DNA from: Microbacterium halimionae
Lineage (GTDB): Bacteria; Actinomycetota; Actinomycetes; Actinomycetales; Microbacteriaceae
Assembly: GCF_011761265.1 (NCBI RefSeq)
Contig: NZ_JAAOZB010000001.1
Coordinates: 186,001 to 250,000 of the forward strand
Direction of reading: 5' to 3'
DNA length: 64,000 bases
Made by a program: the position numbers and the translations under genes. Every line of letters starts with the position of its first letter. Positions within the stretch are counted from its first letter, which is position 1. Below are positions 54,464 to 63,866 of the stretch, piece after piece. The notes beneath the pieces were generated by a model, which saw only the letters and a program-made list of their open reading frames with translations, was not told the DNA's origin and made no database searches.

Positions 54464-55893
54464 GCCGTGACGCGGCCGCCGGCGCTGTTGCCGCGGTAGA
54501 TCTCGGCGCAACCAGCGGCCGCGTCATCGTGGGGCACGTCGGGGCAGACACACTCGATATGACACAGGTCGCCAGATTCCCGAACGACCCCGTGCGCACC
54601 TCCGACGGGTTGCACTGGAACATTCTCGGGCTCTACGGAGCGGCCACTGCCGGGCTCCGAGAAGCGTTCCGGGTCGCGCCGGAAATCACCAGCATCGGCA
54701 TCGATTCATGGGCAGTCGACTACGGGTTGCTCCGCGATGGGCGCATGCTCGGCGACCCCTTCCACTACCGCGATGAGCGCACCGCGGCGGGCGTCGATGC
54801 CGTACACGCGCTCCTGCCGCACAGTGAACTGTTCGAGCGCAACGGCCTGCAGTTCCTGCCCTTCAACACGCTCTATCAGCTCGCGGCGGAGCCATCGGAA
54901 CTGCTGAACTTCGCCGACACAGCTTTGCTGATTCCCGACCTCCTCGGGTTTTGGCTCACGGGTGTCGCGCGCGCCGAAGTGACGAACGCTTCAACGACGG
55001 GCCTGCTGCGCGCGCTCGACCGTCACTGGGACGACGCCCTCATTGCGCGGCTCGGTCTGCCCCGGGGCATTCTTCCGCCCCTCATCGCACCGGGTGAGAC
55101 GCTGGGCGCGCTGCTGCCCGAAGTCGCGGCAGCGCTCGGCGCCCGGCCAGACGCTGCTGTGACCGCGATCGGATCGCACGACACGGCATCCGCTGTGGTT
55201 GCTGTACCGATGCAAGCGGATGCCGCGGCCTACATCTCGTGCGGAACCTGGGGTCTCGTCGGGGTCGAGGTGGCGCGCCCAGTGCTCACACCGGAAGCGC
55301 TCGCTGCAAACTTCACGAACGAAGGCGGCGTGGACGGTCGAGTGCGACTACTTCACAACGTGATGGGACTGTGGGTGCTCAGCGAGGCAGTTCGCACGTG
55401 GGAGCGCGCCGGCCACACGATCGATCTGCCGACCCTGCTCGACTCGGCTGAAGAGGTGTCGGGCCCGATCCCCGTCTTCGACGTCAACGACCCGCGTTTT
55501 CTCGCGCCGGGCGACATGCCCGGCCGGATCGATCAGTGGTTCGCGGAGCACGACACAACACCTCCTCGCACGCGCGCCGAGTATGCGCGCAGCATCGTCG
55601 AATCGCTCGCGCAGGCTTTCGCCGACGCGGCACTCGAGGCGGGCCGCCTCGGCGGCGTTGACGTGCGAACAATTCATATCGTCGGTGGCGGGTCACTCAA
55701 CGAACTGCTGTGCCAGCGGACTGCTGACCGCGCGGGAATGCCTGTGCTTGCAGGCCCCGTCGAGGCAACAGCGCTCGGAAATGTGCTTGTGCAGGCGCGC
55801 GCAGCCGGAATCATCAGCGGTTCGCTCGAGTCTTTGCGCGACCTCGTCGCACGCACTCACGCACCACGAAGGTTCGCGCCACGCACCTCATGA
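54460..55893 (+). CDS. rhaB: L-rhamnulokinase
   Basis: This 477-aa FGGY-family kinase has the N-terminal phosphate loop VDLGATSGRVIVG, the WAVDYGLL substrate region, GSHDTASAVVAVP, and the C-terminal VGGGSLNELLCQ typical of RhaB. It phosphorylates L-rhamnulose at O1 for the aldolase. It is the last gene of the rhamnose operon, and its stop abuts the stop of the OsmC-family gene on the other strand. Confidence 0.95.
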   Translation: MSRDAAAGAVAAVDLGATSGRVIVGHVGADTLDMTQVARFPNDPVRTSDGLHWNILGLYGAATAGLREAFRVAPEITSIGIDSWAVDYGLLRDGRMLGDPFHYRDERTAAGVDAVHALLPHSELFERNGLQFLPFNTLYQLAAEPSELLNFADTALLIPDLLGFWLTGVARAEVTNASTTGLLRALDRHWDDALIARLGLPRGILPPLIAPGETLGALLPEVAAALGARPDAAVTAIGSHDTASAVVAVPMQADAAAYISCGTWGLVGVEVARPVLTPEALAANFTNEGGVDGRVRLLHNVMGLWVLSEAVRTWERAGHTIDLPTLLDSAEEVSGPIPVFDVNDPRFLAPGDMPGRIDQWFAEHDTTPPRTRAEYARSIVESLAQAFADAALEAGRLGGVDVRTIHIVGGGSLNELLCQRTADRAGMPVLAGPVEATALGNVLVQARAAGIISGSLESLRDLVARTHAPRRFAPRTS

Positions 55894-56460
55894 TCATCCC
55901 TTGCTGACACTGGTCGTCACTTCCGTCGGGTTGGCGAACAGGTCAAGGACGGGGCAGTGTGCGTCAACAACCGCACGTAGTTCCTCGTAGCGCTCGAGCG
56001 ACTCCGATCCGGAAAGTTCGATTGCCACCCGCACGGCGCTGAAACCCGCGCGCACCGAATCGTCCTTGCCGAAAAGGCGGGCGGCATCCAAGTCACCCTC
56101 GGCCGTCACATCGATGTCGTCAAACGGAATGCCAAGGGCGTGGGAGTACAGGCGAAAGACGACAACCTGACACGCAGCGATCGCGCCGAGTGCAATCTCG
56201 ACGGGGCTTGCGGCTGCGTCGTCACCTGCGAGCGCCGTGGGCTCGTCAATTGAGAACTCGTGCGCACCAGCGCGCACGCGCGTTGCGACGGAACCCTCAC
56301 CGGTGCCACGCACGCGGTAGGTCAAGTGGGCAGAAGTGCGGTCAGCGTCGATGCGGTTTCCCCACGCGGATGCTGCGGCATCGAGGCGGCGGGCACGCTC
56401 ATCGGAGTCGAAGGACGTGTTCGAAGTTCGCGGGTCTGTGTCTGAAGTGAGAATCGTCAT
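55894..56460 (-). CDS. OsmC family protein
   Basis: This 188-aa OsmC/Ohr-fold protein has two conserved cysteines, in IAACQVVVFRLYSHALG and VDAHCPVLDLFANPTEV, which form the thiol peroxidase centre of the family. It probably reduces organic hydroperoxides; some members have other roles. The N-terminal 35 or so residues are poorly conserved and charged. It is transcribed alone, convergent with rhaB, so unrelated to sugar use. Confidence 0.9.
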   Translation of the reverse strand: MTILTSDTDPRTSNTSFDSDERARRLDAAASAWGNRIDADRTSAHLTYRVRGTGEGSVATRVRAGAHEFSIDEPTALAGDDAAASPVEIALGAIAACQVVVFRLYSHALGIPFDDIDVTAEGDLDAARLFGKDDSVRAGFSAVRVAIELSGSESLERYEELRAVVDAHCPVLDLFANPTEVTTSVSKG

Positions 56461-56571
56461 GCGGTGAACCTAGACGCCCCCCGACATCGGCGCACTCATG
56501 CAGTAACACAGGGTCGCACGCCGATACATGACGTCACTTTCTGACACGTAACGTCATCGAAAGCTCACCCC

Positions 56572-56577
56572 TACGAT
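56572..56577 (+). promoter_or_regulatory. Possible -10 element for a leaderless transcript
   Basis: TACGAT lies six bases before ATG 56584, and no ribosome site is visible. This is the spacing expected if transcription starts at the A of the ATG. An inverted repeat ATGACGT/ACGTCAT (56528-56534, 56551-56557) lies upstream in the 123-bp gap. Confidence 0.35.
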
Positions 56578-56583
56578 GGGCAT

Positions 56584-57255
56584 ATGCCCACACGCCGGCG
56601 CCACACGGGCGCGCTAGTGATCGCCCTACGGGTCGCCGACATCGCGGTGCAAGTCCTACTCATCGCTATTGGTTCGCTCTTCTTGTTGGGGGATGCCAGC
56701 GCCGAGGCCGTTGTCGGATGGCTCTTCCTGTGGTGTTCCGTTGGCAGCATCTATTGGGTGGCGACTGTCGCAATTTCTGCCTGGACGGTGGAGCATCCTG
56801 TACCCCGCGAAAGCACAGTTGCTGATGCGCTCGACCAGTGGCCTGCGGTGCGATGGATTACGACAATCGCCAACCTGACGGCGAGCTCAATGGGTCTCTG
56901 GGCGGCCGCGGTGCTCATTCTGTTCCGCGATGATCCGGACTGGGCTGGCACGGTCAAGGTCGTCGCCGTATGGGCGATGTTGCTCTCGTGGGCGCTCTTC
57001 CACTGGGGTTTTACTCGCGTCTACCAGCGTCGCTATAACGCGGCGATCGAAAAGCCCCTGCGTTTTCCGGCAACGGAGCATCCTCGCCTCGTCGACTTCT
57101 TGTACTTCTCGTTCACGTGCGGCACGGCATTTTCGGTGTCCGATGTCGAGGTGCGCACGACGTCGATGCGTTGGATCGTCATGTGGCACACGGTGATCGG
57201 CTTCTTCCTCAACGCGCTCATCATCGTGCTCGCGGTCAACACAATCATCAGCTGA
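56584..57255 (+). CDS. DUF1345 membrane protein
   Basis: This 223-aa integral membrane protein has about five hydrophobic helices. The C-terminal segment FLYFSFTCGTAFSVSDVEVRT followed by WHTVIGFFLNALIIVLAVN is the conserved core of DUF1345, resembling the pore and selectivity region of two-helix ion channels. The function is unknown. It is a single gene, perhaps with a leaderless mRNA, followed by a strong inverted repeat. Confidence 0.85.
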   Translation: MPTRRRHTGALVIALRVADIAVQVLLIAIGSLFLLGDASAEAVVGWLFLWCSVGSIYWVATVAISAWTVEHPVPRESTVADALDQWPAVRWITTIANLTASSMGLWAAAVLILFRDDPDWAGTVKVVAVWAMLLSWALFHWGFTRVYQRRYNAAIEKPLRFPATEHPRLVDFLYFSFTCGTAFSVSDVEVRTTSMRWIVMWHTVIGFFLNALIIVLAVNTIIS

Positions 57256-57311
57256 CCCTCCCCCGTTTACCCTCCCCCCGGCAGCCATCCCGGTCGCATC
57301 CCTTTCCGTGC

Positions 57312-57369
57312 CCGATGTCTCACTTATTCAGCAACGCGGACGCGTTTAGCTGAATAAGTGAGACATCGG
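57312..57369. terminator. 21-bp perfect inverted repeat between convergent genes
   Basis: The arms 57312-57332 and 57349-57369 (ending ACTTATTCAGC and complement) are perfectly complementary. The loop itself folds as AACGCG-GA-CGCGTT (57333-57346), so the whole element is one long hairpin with a 2-nt bulge. It lies between the DUF1345 and transglutaminase stops and can serve both strands. No U-tract is present. Confidence 0.7.
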
Positions 57370-57403
57370 TAAGCCGGGTGTCCAGCGGGGAGGGCCGCTG
57401 GGC

Positions 57404-58249
57404 CTACGCTTCGCGGGTGATCGTGACGTTCACGTTGAGTCCGCCCTTGAACGTTCCGCCGTAGACGCCTCGGAGCGGTGGCACGTCGTTGTAGTCGCGT
57501 GCGCGGCCGACCAGCACGTGGCGGTCGCCGATCTCGATGTTGTTGGTCGGGTCGAAGCCCTGCCATTCGCCGGAGAACCACTCCACCCACGCGTGCGATT
57601 CGCCCTCGACGGCAACTCCAACCTCGGCTTGAGGCTTCGGGTGGAGGTATCCCGAGACATATCGGGCCGGAACGCCGACGGCGCGGAGAGCTCCGATCAC
57701 GATGTGCGCGAGGTCCTGGCACACACCTTTCCGGGCCTCCCACGCTTCAGCGCCCGTAGAGTGCACACCGGTGACGCCCGTGACGTACTCGACGGCATCC
57801 CCGATCGCCATCGCGATGTCGTGAGCTGCACGACTCGGGTCGGTGTGGCGCGCGGCAATCGACTTAGCGATCTCGACGACCTCGGGGTGCGGCGCCGTGC
57901 GCGCACTCTGCACCATCTGTTCGACAGTTTCGATTGTCCGTGCGGCCTCGCGCTTCAAACGGTCCCACGAAATGTCGGAGTGTTCGATCGGCCGGGGCCG
58001 CACTTCAACGAGCGACCGTGCGGTGATCTTCAAATCGGTGTGACGCGAAAGTACATCGAAGGCCGATACTCTCGTGCCGAAGTAATCAACGTAGGAATTG
58101 ACCGATGTCGAGGGCTCAATATCAAGCGAAGAACTCAGCACGAACTGACTGTCGGTGGTACCCGGCAGCATCCGCGCTTCGTTATACGACGCCGATACCT
58201 CGCCCTGATACGAGAACCCGGTTTCGTGTTCGATCCTGAGACGCTTCAT
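57404..58249 (-). CDS. Transglutaminase-like protein (Bact_transglu_N type)
   Basis: This 281-aa protein has an N-terminal beta-rich domain (MKRLRIEHETGFSYQGEV) and a transglutaminase/protease-like core. The core has the catalytic Cys in GVCQDLAHIVIGALRA, His in HAWVEWFSGEWQGFDP and an Asp in that last stretch. It is the third gene of the widely conserved trio CP-ATP-grasp, alpha-E, transglutaminase. The trio is proposed to make or trim a peptide or amide-linked product. The exact substrate is unknown. It overlaps the alpha-E gene by four bases. Confidence 0.9.
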   Translation of the reverse strand: MKRLRIEHETGFSYQGEVSASYNEARMLPGTTDSQFVLSSSLDIEPSTSVNSYVDYFGTRVSAFDVLSRHTDLKITARSLVEVRPRPIEHSDISWDRLKREAARTIETVEQMVQSARTAPHPEVVEIAKSIAARHTDPSRAAHDIAMAIGDAVEYVTGVTGVHSTGAEAWEARKGVCQDLAHIVIGALRAVGVPARYVSGYLHPKPQAEVGVAVEGESHAWVEWFSGEWQGFDPTNNIEIGDRHVLVGRARDYNDVPPLRGVYGGTFKGGLNVNVTITREA

Positions 58250-59178
58250 GAAATCTCTCCCATCCAGCTGGGTTCGGCTTGCGTGGGGAAGAACCTGCCT
58301 CGAATAGCTTCAGATGCCTCGCGCGTCACTGTCTGCACGCGGAGCATTTCTCCCGGGAGGTCATCGAGAATCTCGCTGACAGGCCGGTACTCAAGGTCGT
58401 TGCGGATACGTCCGAGGGCCCGCTGCACCTGGTTAGAGTGACCAACACGGTCAGCCCGCGGATCGATCGCCCTCATGCACTCCTCGGCTTGGGCAATCGA
58501 GTAAATGATCGATCGAGGGAAGAGCCGATCAAGGAGCAAGAACTCCGCGGCGTTCTGCGCACTCGGCATGCCCCGGTAGGTGCGAAGGTACGGCTCGTAC
58601 GCTGCGCAGGAGCGAAGAATCGTGGTCCATGACGGGCCCGAGACTTCGGTCAGTGAGCGCGTTGCCAAAAGGCGTGCCGTCATGTCAGCACGCTCGATAC
58701 TGCGGCCGAGAGTGAAGAACTGCCACGCTTCGTCGCGGCTCGTCGACGAATCAACGATGCCAACGGCGAGCGCTGTGCGTTCACGCACCCACTGGAAGAA
58801 GTCGTGGACTTTGTCGGTGGAGAGGCGCCGCGGCATCCGCGCGTTGTTGGTGTTGAGGCACTCCCAGAGCTCGGTCGACACGATCTCGCGAGCGCGCCGC
58901 GCGTTCTCTCTGGCCGCTGTCATCGAGTAGACGATGCTCGAAGAGTTAGTGCGATCAACCGCCAGAAGATCGAGCACATCTTGGCGCGTCACTTTTTTCA
59001 GCCCAGCCGGTGGCTTTGACCCCATGACTGTCAGCAAAGAACGGCACGCTGTGTCTTCATCGATCCACTGGTCTTCGAGCAGCAGCTGAAGGTGCACATC
59101 AAGGATGCGGGCAGTGCCATCGCTGCGCTCGATGTAGCGACCGATCCAGAACAGGGATTCTGCGATGCGGCTCAGCAT
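58246..59178 (-). CDS. Alpha-E domain protein (DUF403)
   Basis: This 310-aa mostly helical protein begins with the diagnostic MLSRIAESLFWIGRYIERSDGTARILD and contains EAWQFFTLGRSIERADMTARLL. DUF403/alpha-E proteins always travel with circularly permuted ATP-grasp enzymes and transglutaminase-like proteins, as here, and are thought to be part of the same peptide-ligase system. It overlaps both neighbours. No catalytic residues are established. Confidence 0.92.
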   Translation of the reverse strand: MLSRIAESLFWIGRYIERSDGTARILDVHLQLLLEDQWIDEDTACRSLLTVMGSKPPAGLKKVTRQDVLDLLAVDRTNSSSIVYSMTAARENARRAREIVSTELWECLNTNNARMPRRLSTDKVHDFFQWVRERTALAVGIVDSSTSRDEAWQFFTLGRSIERADMTARLLATRSLTEVSGPSWTTILRSCAAYEPYLRTYRGMPSAQNAAEFLLLDRLFPRSIIYSIAQAEECMRAIDPRADRVGHSNQVQRALGRIRNDLEYRPVSEILDDLPGEMLRVQTVTREASEAIRGRFFPTQAEPSWMGEIS

Positions 59179-60890
59179 GACTCACCGTCCTTCGATCGCG
59201 ACTGCTGTTGCTGCTGTTGCTCAACCTGCGGGCGATCGCCCTCCTTAGGCGAGTGCGAGACGCCAGGCCCCGCTTCGGGCGCTTTCGGATCCCGTTCGGA
59301 CGCGAGCATGTCTTCCGTGATGACTGAGATCGCCTCGGTCATCCCCGATGCCTGGTCGGCGACGAGTTCTGCCATGCCGTGGCCTGGGCCATATTCGACG
59401 TGGCCGGGAGCCGCGCCGCCGACGACCCAGGTATCTTTCGATCCGCCGCCCTGGCTCGAGTTGACGACCAGCTGGCCCTCGGGGAGCGCGACACGGGTGA
59501 GACCGCCGGGCAGCACCCAGATGTCATCACCGTCGTTGACAGCGAAGGGGCGCAAGTCGGCGTGACGGGGTTGCATCCCATCTTCGACGAGCGTAGGGAT
59601 TGTCGAAAGCATGACGACTGGTTGCGCGATCCACCCGCGGGGATCAGCAATGAGACGCTTTCGTAGTTCGTCGAGTTCTGAGGGCGAGGCGTCGGGACCG
59701 ACAACCAGACCCTTGCCGCCGGAACCGTCAACAGGTTTCACGACGAGCTCGTCGAGCCGGTCAAGAACCTCTTCGAGTGCACCCGGGTCTTCAAGGCGCC
59801 AGGTATCGACGATGGGGATGATCGGCTCTTCCGACAGGTAATAGCGGATGAGATCGGGGGTGTAGGTATAGAGCAGCTTGTCGTCAGCGACGCCGTTACC
59901 CACCGCGTTGGCGATCGTGACGTTGCCGAGGCGAGCGGCAAGCATGAGGCCGGGGGCCCCGAGCATCGAGTCGGCGCGGAACTGGAGCGGATCGAGGAAG
60001 TCGTCATCGACCCGGCGATAGATCACGTCAACCCGGCGGGGGCCTCGGGTTGTGCGCATGAAGACTTTGCCGCCCATGCAGAAAAGGTCGCGACCCTCGA
60101 CGAGTTCTACGCCCATGAGGCGTGCGAGCAGTGTGTGCTCGAAGTAAGCCGAGTTGTAGACGCCCGGGGTGAGGACGACGATATTGGGGTCTTCGATGCC
60201 CGAAGGCGCCGAAGCGCGAAGCGACGCGAGCAACTTGTTCGGGTACTCGCCCACTGGGCGCACCGCCATCGAAACAAAGAGCTCTGGGAGAGTTTGCGCC
60301 ATCACTCGGCGGTTGGATATGACGTAGCTGACGCCTGACGGCACCCGCACGTTGTCTTCAAGCACGCGCATTTTGCCATGCTCGTCACGAATCAGGTCGA
60401 TGCCTGACACCTGAATGCGCACACCATTAGCGGAGTGGATGCCGTAGGCCTGCCGGTAGAAATACTGGGATGACGCGACGAGCTGCGCGGGGATCACACC
60501 GTCACGCACGCAGTTCTGACGCCCGTAAATATCGTCGAGGAACGCTTCCAACGCACGAACGCGCTGCTTGATACCGCGCTCGACTTCTGCCCACTCGTCA
60601 TAGGCGATAACGCGCGGCACTGCGTCGAGCGGGAACGGCCGTTCCTCACCAGCAAAATCGAATGTCACACCCTGTGCGAGATACGAACTGGCCAGAGCTT
60701 CGGTGCGCCCCCGCAACTCTTCCTGAGTCATGCGTGCCAGCGCTTGATGCAGCTCTTTATAGGCGTGCCGTGAGCCGTCGAGAGATGCCGAGCGGGGAGG
60801 GCCCCCGAACATCTCATCGAAGGCGGGCAGGCCTTCAGCCGTCTTTCGTTGCGAGGCTTTGGATCCGTACCCGTCGAATAGGTCTCCCAT
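59172..60890 (-). CDS. Circularly permuted ATP-grasp protein (DUF404/DUF407)
   Basis: This 572-aa protein contains FDEMFGG near the start, RPFPLDAVPRVI, YNSAYFEHTLLARLMG and the ATP-grasp segments VVKPVDGSGGKGLVVGP and WIAQPVVMLSTIPTL. Family members are predicted amide/peptide ligases. The last 20 or so residues are a low-complexity tail with a run of glutamines encoded by CAG/CAA repeats (about 59180-59222), which is unusual for the family. It is the first gene of the three-gene operon. Confidence 0.92.
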   Translation of the reverse strand: MGDLFDGYGSKASQRKTAEGLPAFDEMFGGPPRSASLDGSRHAYKELHQALARMTQEELRGRTEALASSYLAQGVTFDFAGEERPFPLDAVPRVIAYDEWAEVERGIKQRVRALEAFLDDIYGRQNCVRDGVIPAQLVASSQYFYRQAYGIHSANGVRIQVSGIDLIRDEHGKMRVLEDNVRVPSGVSYVISNRRVMAQTLPELFVSMAVRPVGEYPNKLLASLRASAPSGIEDPNIVVLTPGVYNSAYFEHTLLARLMGVELVEGRDLFCMGGKVFMRTTRGPRRVDVIYRRVDDDFLDPLQFRADSMLGAPGLMLAARLGNVTIANAVGNGVADDKLLYTYTPDLIRYYLSEEPIIPIVDTWRLEDPGALEEVLDRLDELVVKPVDGSGGKGLVVGPDASPSELDELRKRLIADPRGWIAQPVVMLSTIPTLVEDGMQPRHADLRPFAVNDGDDIWVLPGGLTRVALPEGQLVVNSSQGGGSKDTWVVGGAAPGHVEYGPGHGMAELVADQASGMTEAISVITEDMLASERDPKAPEAGPGVSHSPKEGDRPQVEQQQQQQSRSKDGESC

Positions 60891-60989
60891 GGGTACACCC
60901 TAGCCGGGGCAGTGTTGCCACAATGTTTCCACAGGAAAGGGTTGACATTCCGCGGCCCGATAACGATTTGCGACACGTAGGCTTCGTTT

Positions 60990-62522
60990 GTGAACTCACG
61001 CCCTAGAGCCCAGGCCGCAGCATCCGGAGTTGTCGCAGTCGTCTTCGGAGTGGGCCTCGGCGAGCTCGTCGCCGGCATCCTGATTCCGGCATCGAGCCCG
61101 GTCGCAGTCGTCGGTGGCGCTCTCATCGACGGTGCGCCGGCGTGGGCGAAAGACACCGCAATTACGCTCTTCGGCACTGCCGACAAGGTCGCGTTGGTCA
61201 TCGGCATCCTGATCGTTCTGCTTTTCGTGGGCGCAGGTATTGGTCTTCTCGAACGCTGGCGCTCGCCGGTGGGCCGAATTGCTGCTGTGGCCCTCGGCAT
61301 TGTCGGCATCATCGCTGCAATCACCAGAGCGGGCGCCAGCGGGCTCTCGTGGCTGCCGGCTGCTGTCGCCGGCGGCGCCGCAGCACTCGCGGTAGGCATC
61401 CTCGTGCGGCGCTTTGCCGCTCGCGCCGACGACGAGGTGGCCGCCAAAACGGGGTCGAACCGCCGTGACTTCTTGGTCTGGAGCGGGGCGGCAACGCTCA
61501 TCGGTATCGCAACTGCTGCCGGAGGAACCGCGCTCCGTGTCAGTAGCCAAGCGGCAGATGCGGCTCGTCGAGCACTGAAGCTGCCCGCTGCCGCGGTGAA
61601 GGCGGCGCCGATCCCTGCCGGGGCCGAGCTTTCGATCGGGGGCCTTCCGCCCGTCGTCACGCCGAACGCTGACTTTTACCGGATCGATACCGCGCTCATC
61701 GTGCCCGATGTCGCCGTCGCCGACTGGAGCCTTCGCATACACGGGCTCGTCGACAATGAAGTTACCCTCACGTGGGACGAACTCGTCGCGCTTCCGCTCG
61801 AAGAGAGCGTGACGACGCTGATGTGCGTCTCAAACGAAGTGGGCGGATCCCTCGTCGGCAACGCGTTGTGGCTCGGGTACCCGCTGCGCGAACTACTTGC
61901 GAAAGCCGGGCCCCAGGCGGGCGCCGACATGGTGTTGTCGACGTCGATCGATGGGTTTACGGCATCCAGCCCGCTCGAAGCCCTCACTGACGATCGAAAC
62001 GCGATCCTCGCCGTCGGCATGAACGGTGAGCCCCTCCCAGCCGAGCATGGCTTTCCGGTGCGCATGGTCGTTCCCGGCCTCTACGGCTATGTCTCCGCGA
62101 CGAAATGGGTCGTCGATCTCGAGGTGACAAGATTTGCGGATGCCACGGCCTACTGGACCGACCGCGGGTGGTCTGAGCGTGGCCCGATCAAGATCGCATC
62201 GCGCATCAACGTGCCGCAGTCGGGAAACAATGTGGCCGCCGGAGACGCCGTGATCGCGGGCTTTGCCTGGCAACAGCACACCGGAATTTCGGCTGTCGAA
62301 GTTCAGATCGACGACGGCCCCTGGCAGCAGGCGACTCTTGCCACAGCTATCTCGGACGACACCTGGGTGCAGTGGAGCATGCCGTGGTCCGCGAAAGCTG
62401 GCGATCACAGCATCCGCTGTCGCGCAACGAACGCCAACGGTGAAGTGCAGACCGAGCAGGAAGCCCCACCCGCGCCCGACGGCTCAAGCGGCTGGGACCG
62501 AATCAGCGTCACCGTGCGCTAG
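60990..62522 (+). CDS. Membrane-anchored molybdopterin oxidoreductase (sulfite-oxidase family)
   Basis: This 510-aa protein starts at GTG 60990. The N-terminal 155 or so residues contain about four transmembrane helices. A twin-arginine-like NRRDFLVWSGAATLIG follows near residue 155, then the molybdopterin-binding domain with the ligand Cys in TTLMCVSNEVGGSLVGNALW, and a C-terminal dimerisation domain (INVPQSGNNVAAGDAVIAGFAWQQHTGI). The catalytic part should face outside. The substrate, whether sulfite or another oxide, is unknown. TTGACA at 60942-60947 may be its -35 element in the 99-bp divergent gap. Confidence 0.9.
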   Translation: MNSRPRAQAAASGVVAVVFGVGLGELVAGILIPASSPVAVVGGALIDGAPAWAKDTAITLFGTADKVALVIGILIVLLFVGAGIGLLERWRSPVGRIAAVALGIVGIIAAITRAGASGLSWLPAAVAGGAAALAVGILVRRFAARADDEVAAKTGSNRRDFLVWSGAATLIGIATAAGGTALRVSSQAADAARRALKLPAAAVKAAPIPAGAELSIGGLPPVVTPNADFYRIDTALIVPDVAVADWSLRIHGLVDNEVTLTWDELVALPLEESVTTLMCVSNEVGGSLVGNALWLGYPLRELLAKAGPQAGADMVLSTSIDGFTASSPLEALTDDRNAILAVGMNGEPLPAEHGFPVRMVVPGLYGYVSATKWVVDLEVTRFADATAYWTDRGWSERGPIKIASRINVPQSGNNVAAGDAVIAGFAWQQHTGISAVEVQIDDGPWQQATLATAISDDTWVQWSMPWSAKAGDHSIRCRATNANGEVQTEQEAPPAPDGSSGWDRISVTVR

Positions 62523-62533
62523 CGCTGCGCGCC

Positions 62534-62610
62534 GGCCGGAGGAGATCTGCCGAGCGGCGGAGATTTGCGCGCAATCCGCACTCCCCCCGGCAGATCCCCT
62601 CCCGCTGGCC
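62534..62610. terminator. Imperfect inverted repeat between convergent genes
   Basis: GATCTGCCG at 62544-62552 pairs with CGGCAGATC at 62588-62596. The stem extends outward with one mismatch (GGAGG against CCTCC) and, after a gap, GGCC/GGCC. It separates the stops of the molybdenum enzyme and the aminotransferase. It contains CCCGGCAGATCCCC, also found in the adhE hairpin. Confidence 0.5.
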
Positions 62611-62642
62611 GACCGTAGCGGGCGGGCAGGCGCGAGCCCGAG

Positions 62643-63866
62643 TTACTCGGCCTCGAGAACGAGCTTCAGCTGCTCGATGGCCCAATCGATCTCGGTGCCA
62701 CGGATGACGAGCGGCGGCGCGATGCGAATCGTCTGGCCGTGCGTGTCTTTCACGAGCACGCCACGGTGGACGAGCCGCTCAGCGATCTCGCGACCAGTGC
62801 CGCGAGCGGGGTCGATATCGATGCCCGCCCACAGGCCCGCAACGCGGACGGCAGTCACGCCGTCACCAACGAGAGCCTCAAGGCGCTCCGAAAGGTGCTC
62901 GCCCAGAGCGCGCGAACGGTCTTGGAACTCACCTGTTGCGAGCATCTCAACAACGCGCTCGCCCACGGCCGCAGCAAGCGGGTTTCCGCCGAAGGTTGAG
63001 CCGTGCTCGCCCGGCTTGATGACACCCAAGATGTCGCTGTTGGCGACAACGGCTGACAGCGGCATGATGCCGCCGCCGAGTGCCTTGCCGAGCAGGTAGA
63101 CGTCAGGCACAACGCCGTCACGGTCGCACGCGAACGTCTCGCCGACGCGGCCAAGCCCCGACTGAATCTCATCGGCGATGAAGAGCACACCACGGTCGGT
63201 GCAGATGTCACGCACTGCCTGCAGGTAGCCCTTGGGTGGCAGGATGACTCCCGCTTCGCCCTGGATGGGCTCGATCAAGACCGCGGCCGTATTTTCGTCG
63301 ATCGCAGCGTCGATCGCGGCGGCGTCGCCGAAGGGCACCGAGCGGAAGCCCGGCGCAAAAGGCCCGAACCCGTCGCGTGCGGATTCGTCGTCGCTGAAGC
63401 CGACGATCGTGGTTGTGCGGCCGTGGAAGTTTCCATGAGCGACAACGATGTTCGCGGCATCCGTCTTGACGCCTTTGACGCGGTATGCCCACGCACGCGC
63501 CACCTTGATGCCGGTCTCGACTGCTTCGGCGCCGGTGTTCATCGGCAGGACGAGGTCTTTCTTACACAGATCGGCAAGAGCACTCGCGAAGGCGCCGAGT
63601 CGGTCATTGTGAAAAGCGCGGCTCGTGAGCGTCAGGCGGCCAAGCTGCTCGGTGGCCGCAGCAACGATCGCCGGATGCAGGTGGCCAAAGTTCAACGCCG
63701 AGTATGCCGACAGTAGGTCGAGGTATCGCTTTCCTTCGACGTCAGTGACCCACACGCCTTCGCCGCGAGCAATTACGACGGGCAGCGGCGAGTAGTTGCG
63801 CGCGAGGTGTGCGTCTTCGCCCGCGATGATGCGGATGGTCTGGGTATCGAGAGTGGGGCTGGTCAT
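62643..63866 (-). CDS. rocD: Ornithine aminotransferase
   Basis: This 407-aa class III PLP aminotransferase carries LFIADEIQSGLGRVGETFACD and the PLP lysine in YLLGKALGGGIMPLSAV. Length and the N-terminal NYSPLPVVIARGEGVWVTDVEG match RocD, which converts ornithine and 2-oxoglutarate to glutamate semialdehyde and glutamate. The start is ATG 63866, overlapping the upstream stop (ATGA) with an AGAGGA site. Paired with a dimethylargininase-like gene, it suggests use of arginine derivatives through ornithine. Confidence 0.93.
   Translation of the reverse strand: MTSPTLDTQTIRIIAGEDAHLARNYSPLPVVIARGEGVWVTDVEGKRYLDLLSAYSALNFGHLHPAIVAAATEQLGRLTLTSRAFHNDRLGAFASALADLCKKDLVLPMNTGAEAVETGIKVARAWAYRVKGVKTDAANIVVAHGNFHGRTTTIVGFSDDESARDGFGPFAPGFRSVPFGDAAAIDAAIDENTAAVLIEPIQGEAGVILPPKGYLQAVRDICTDRGVLFIADEIQSGLGRVGETFACDRDGVVPDVYLLGKALGGGIMPLSAVVANSDILGVIKPGEHGSTFGGNPLAAAVGERVVEMLATGEFQDRSRALGEHLSERLEALVGDGVTAVRVAGLWAGIDIDPARGTGREIAERLVHRGVLVKDTHGQTIRIAPPLVIRGTEIDWAIEQLKLVLEAE

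Noticed and set aside
53000..54511. 503-aa minus-strand open frame opposite the rhamnulose aldolase fusion
   Set aside because: It covers the aldolase/SDR gene and has no motifs; it is a shadow of the coding strand.
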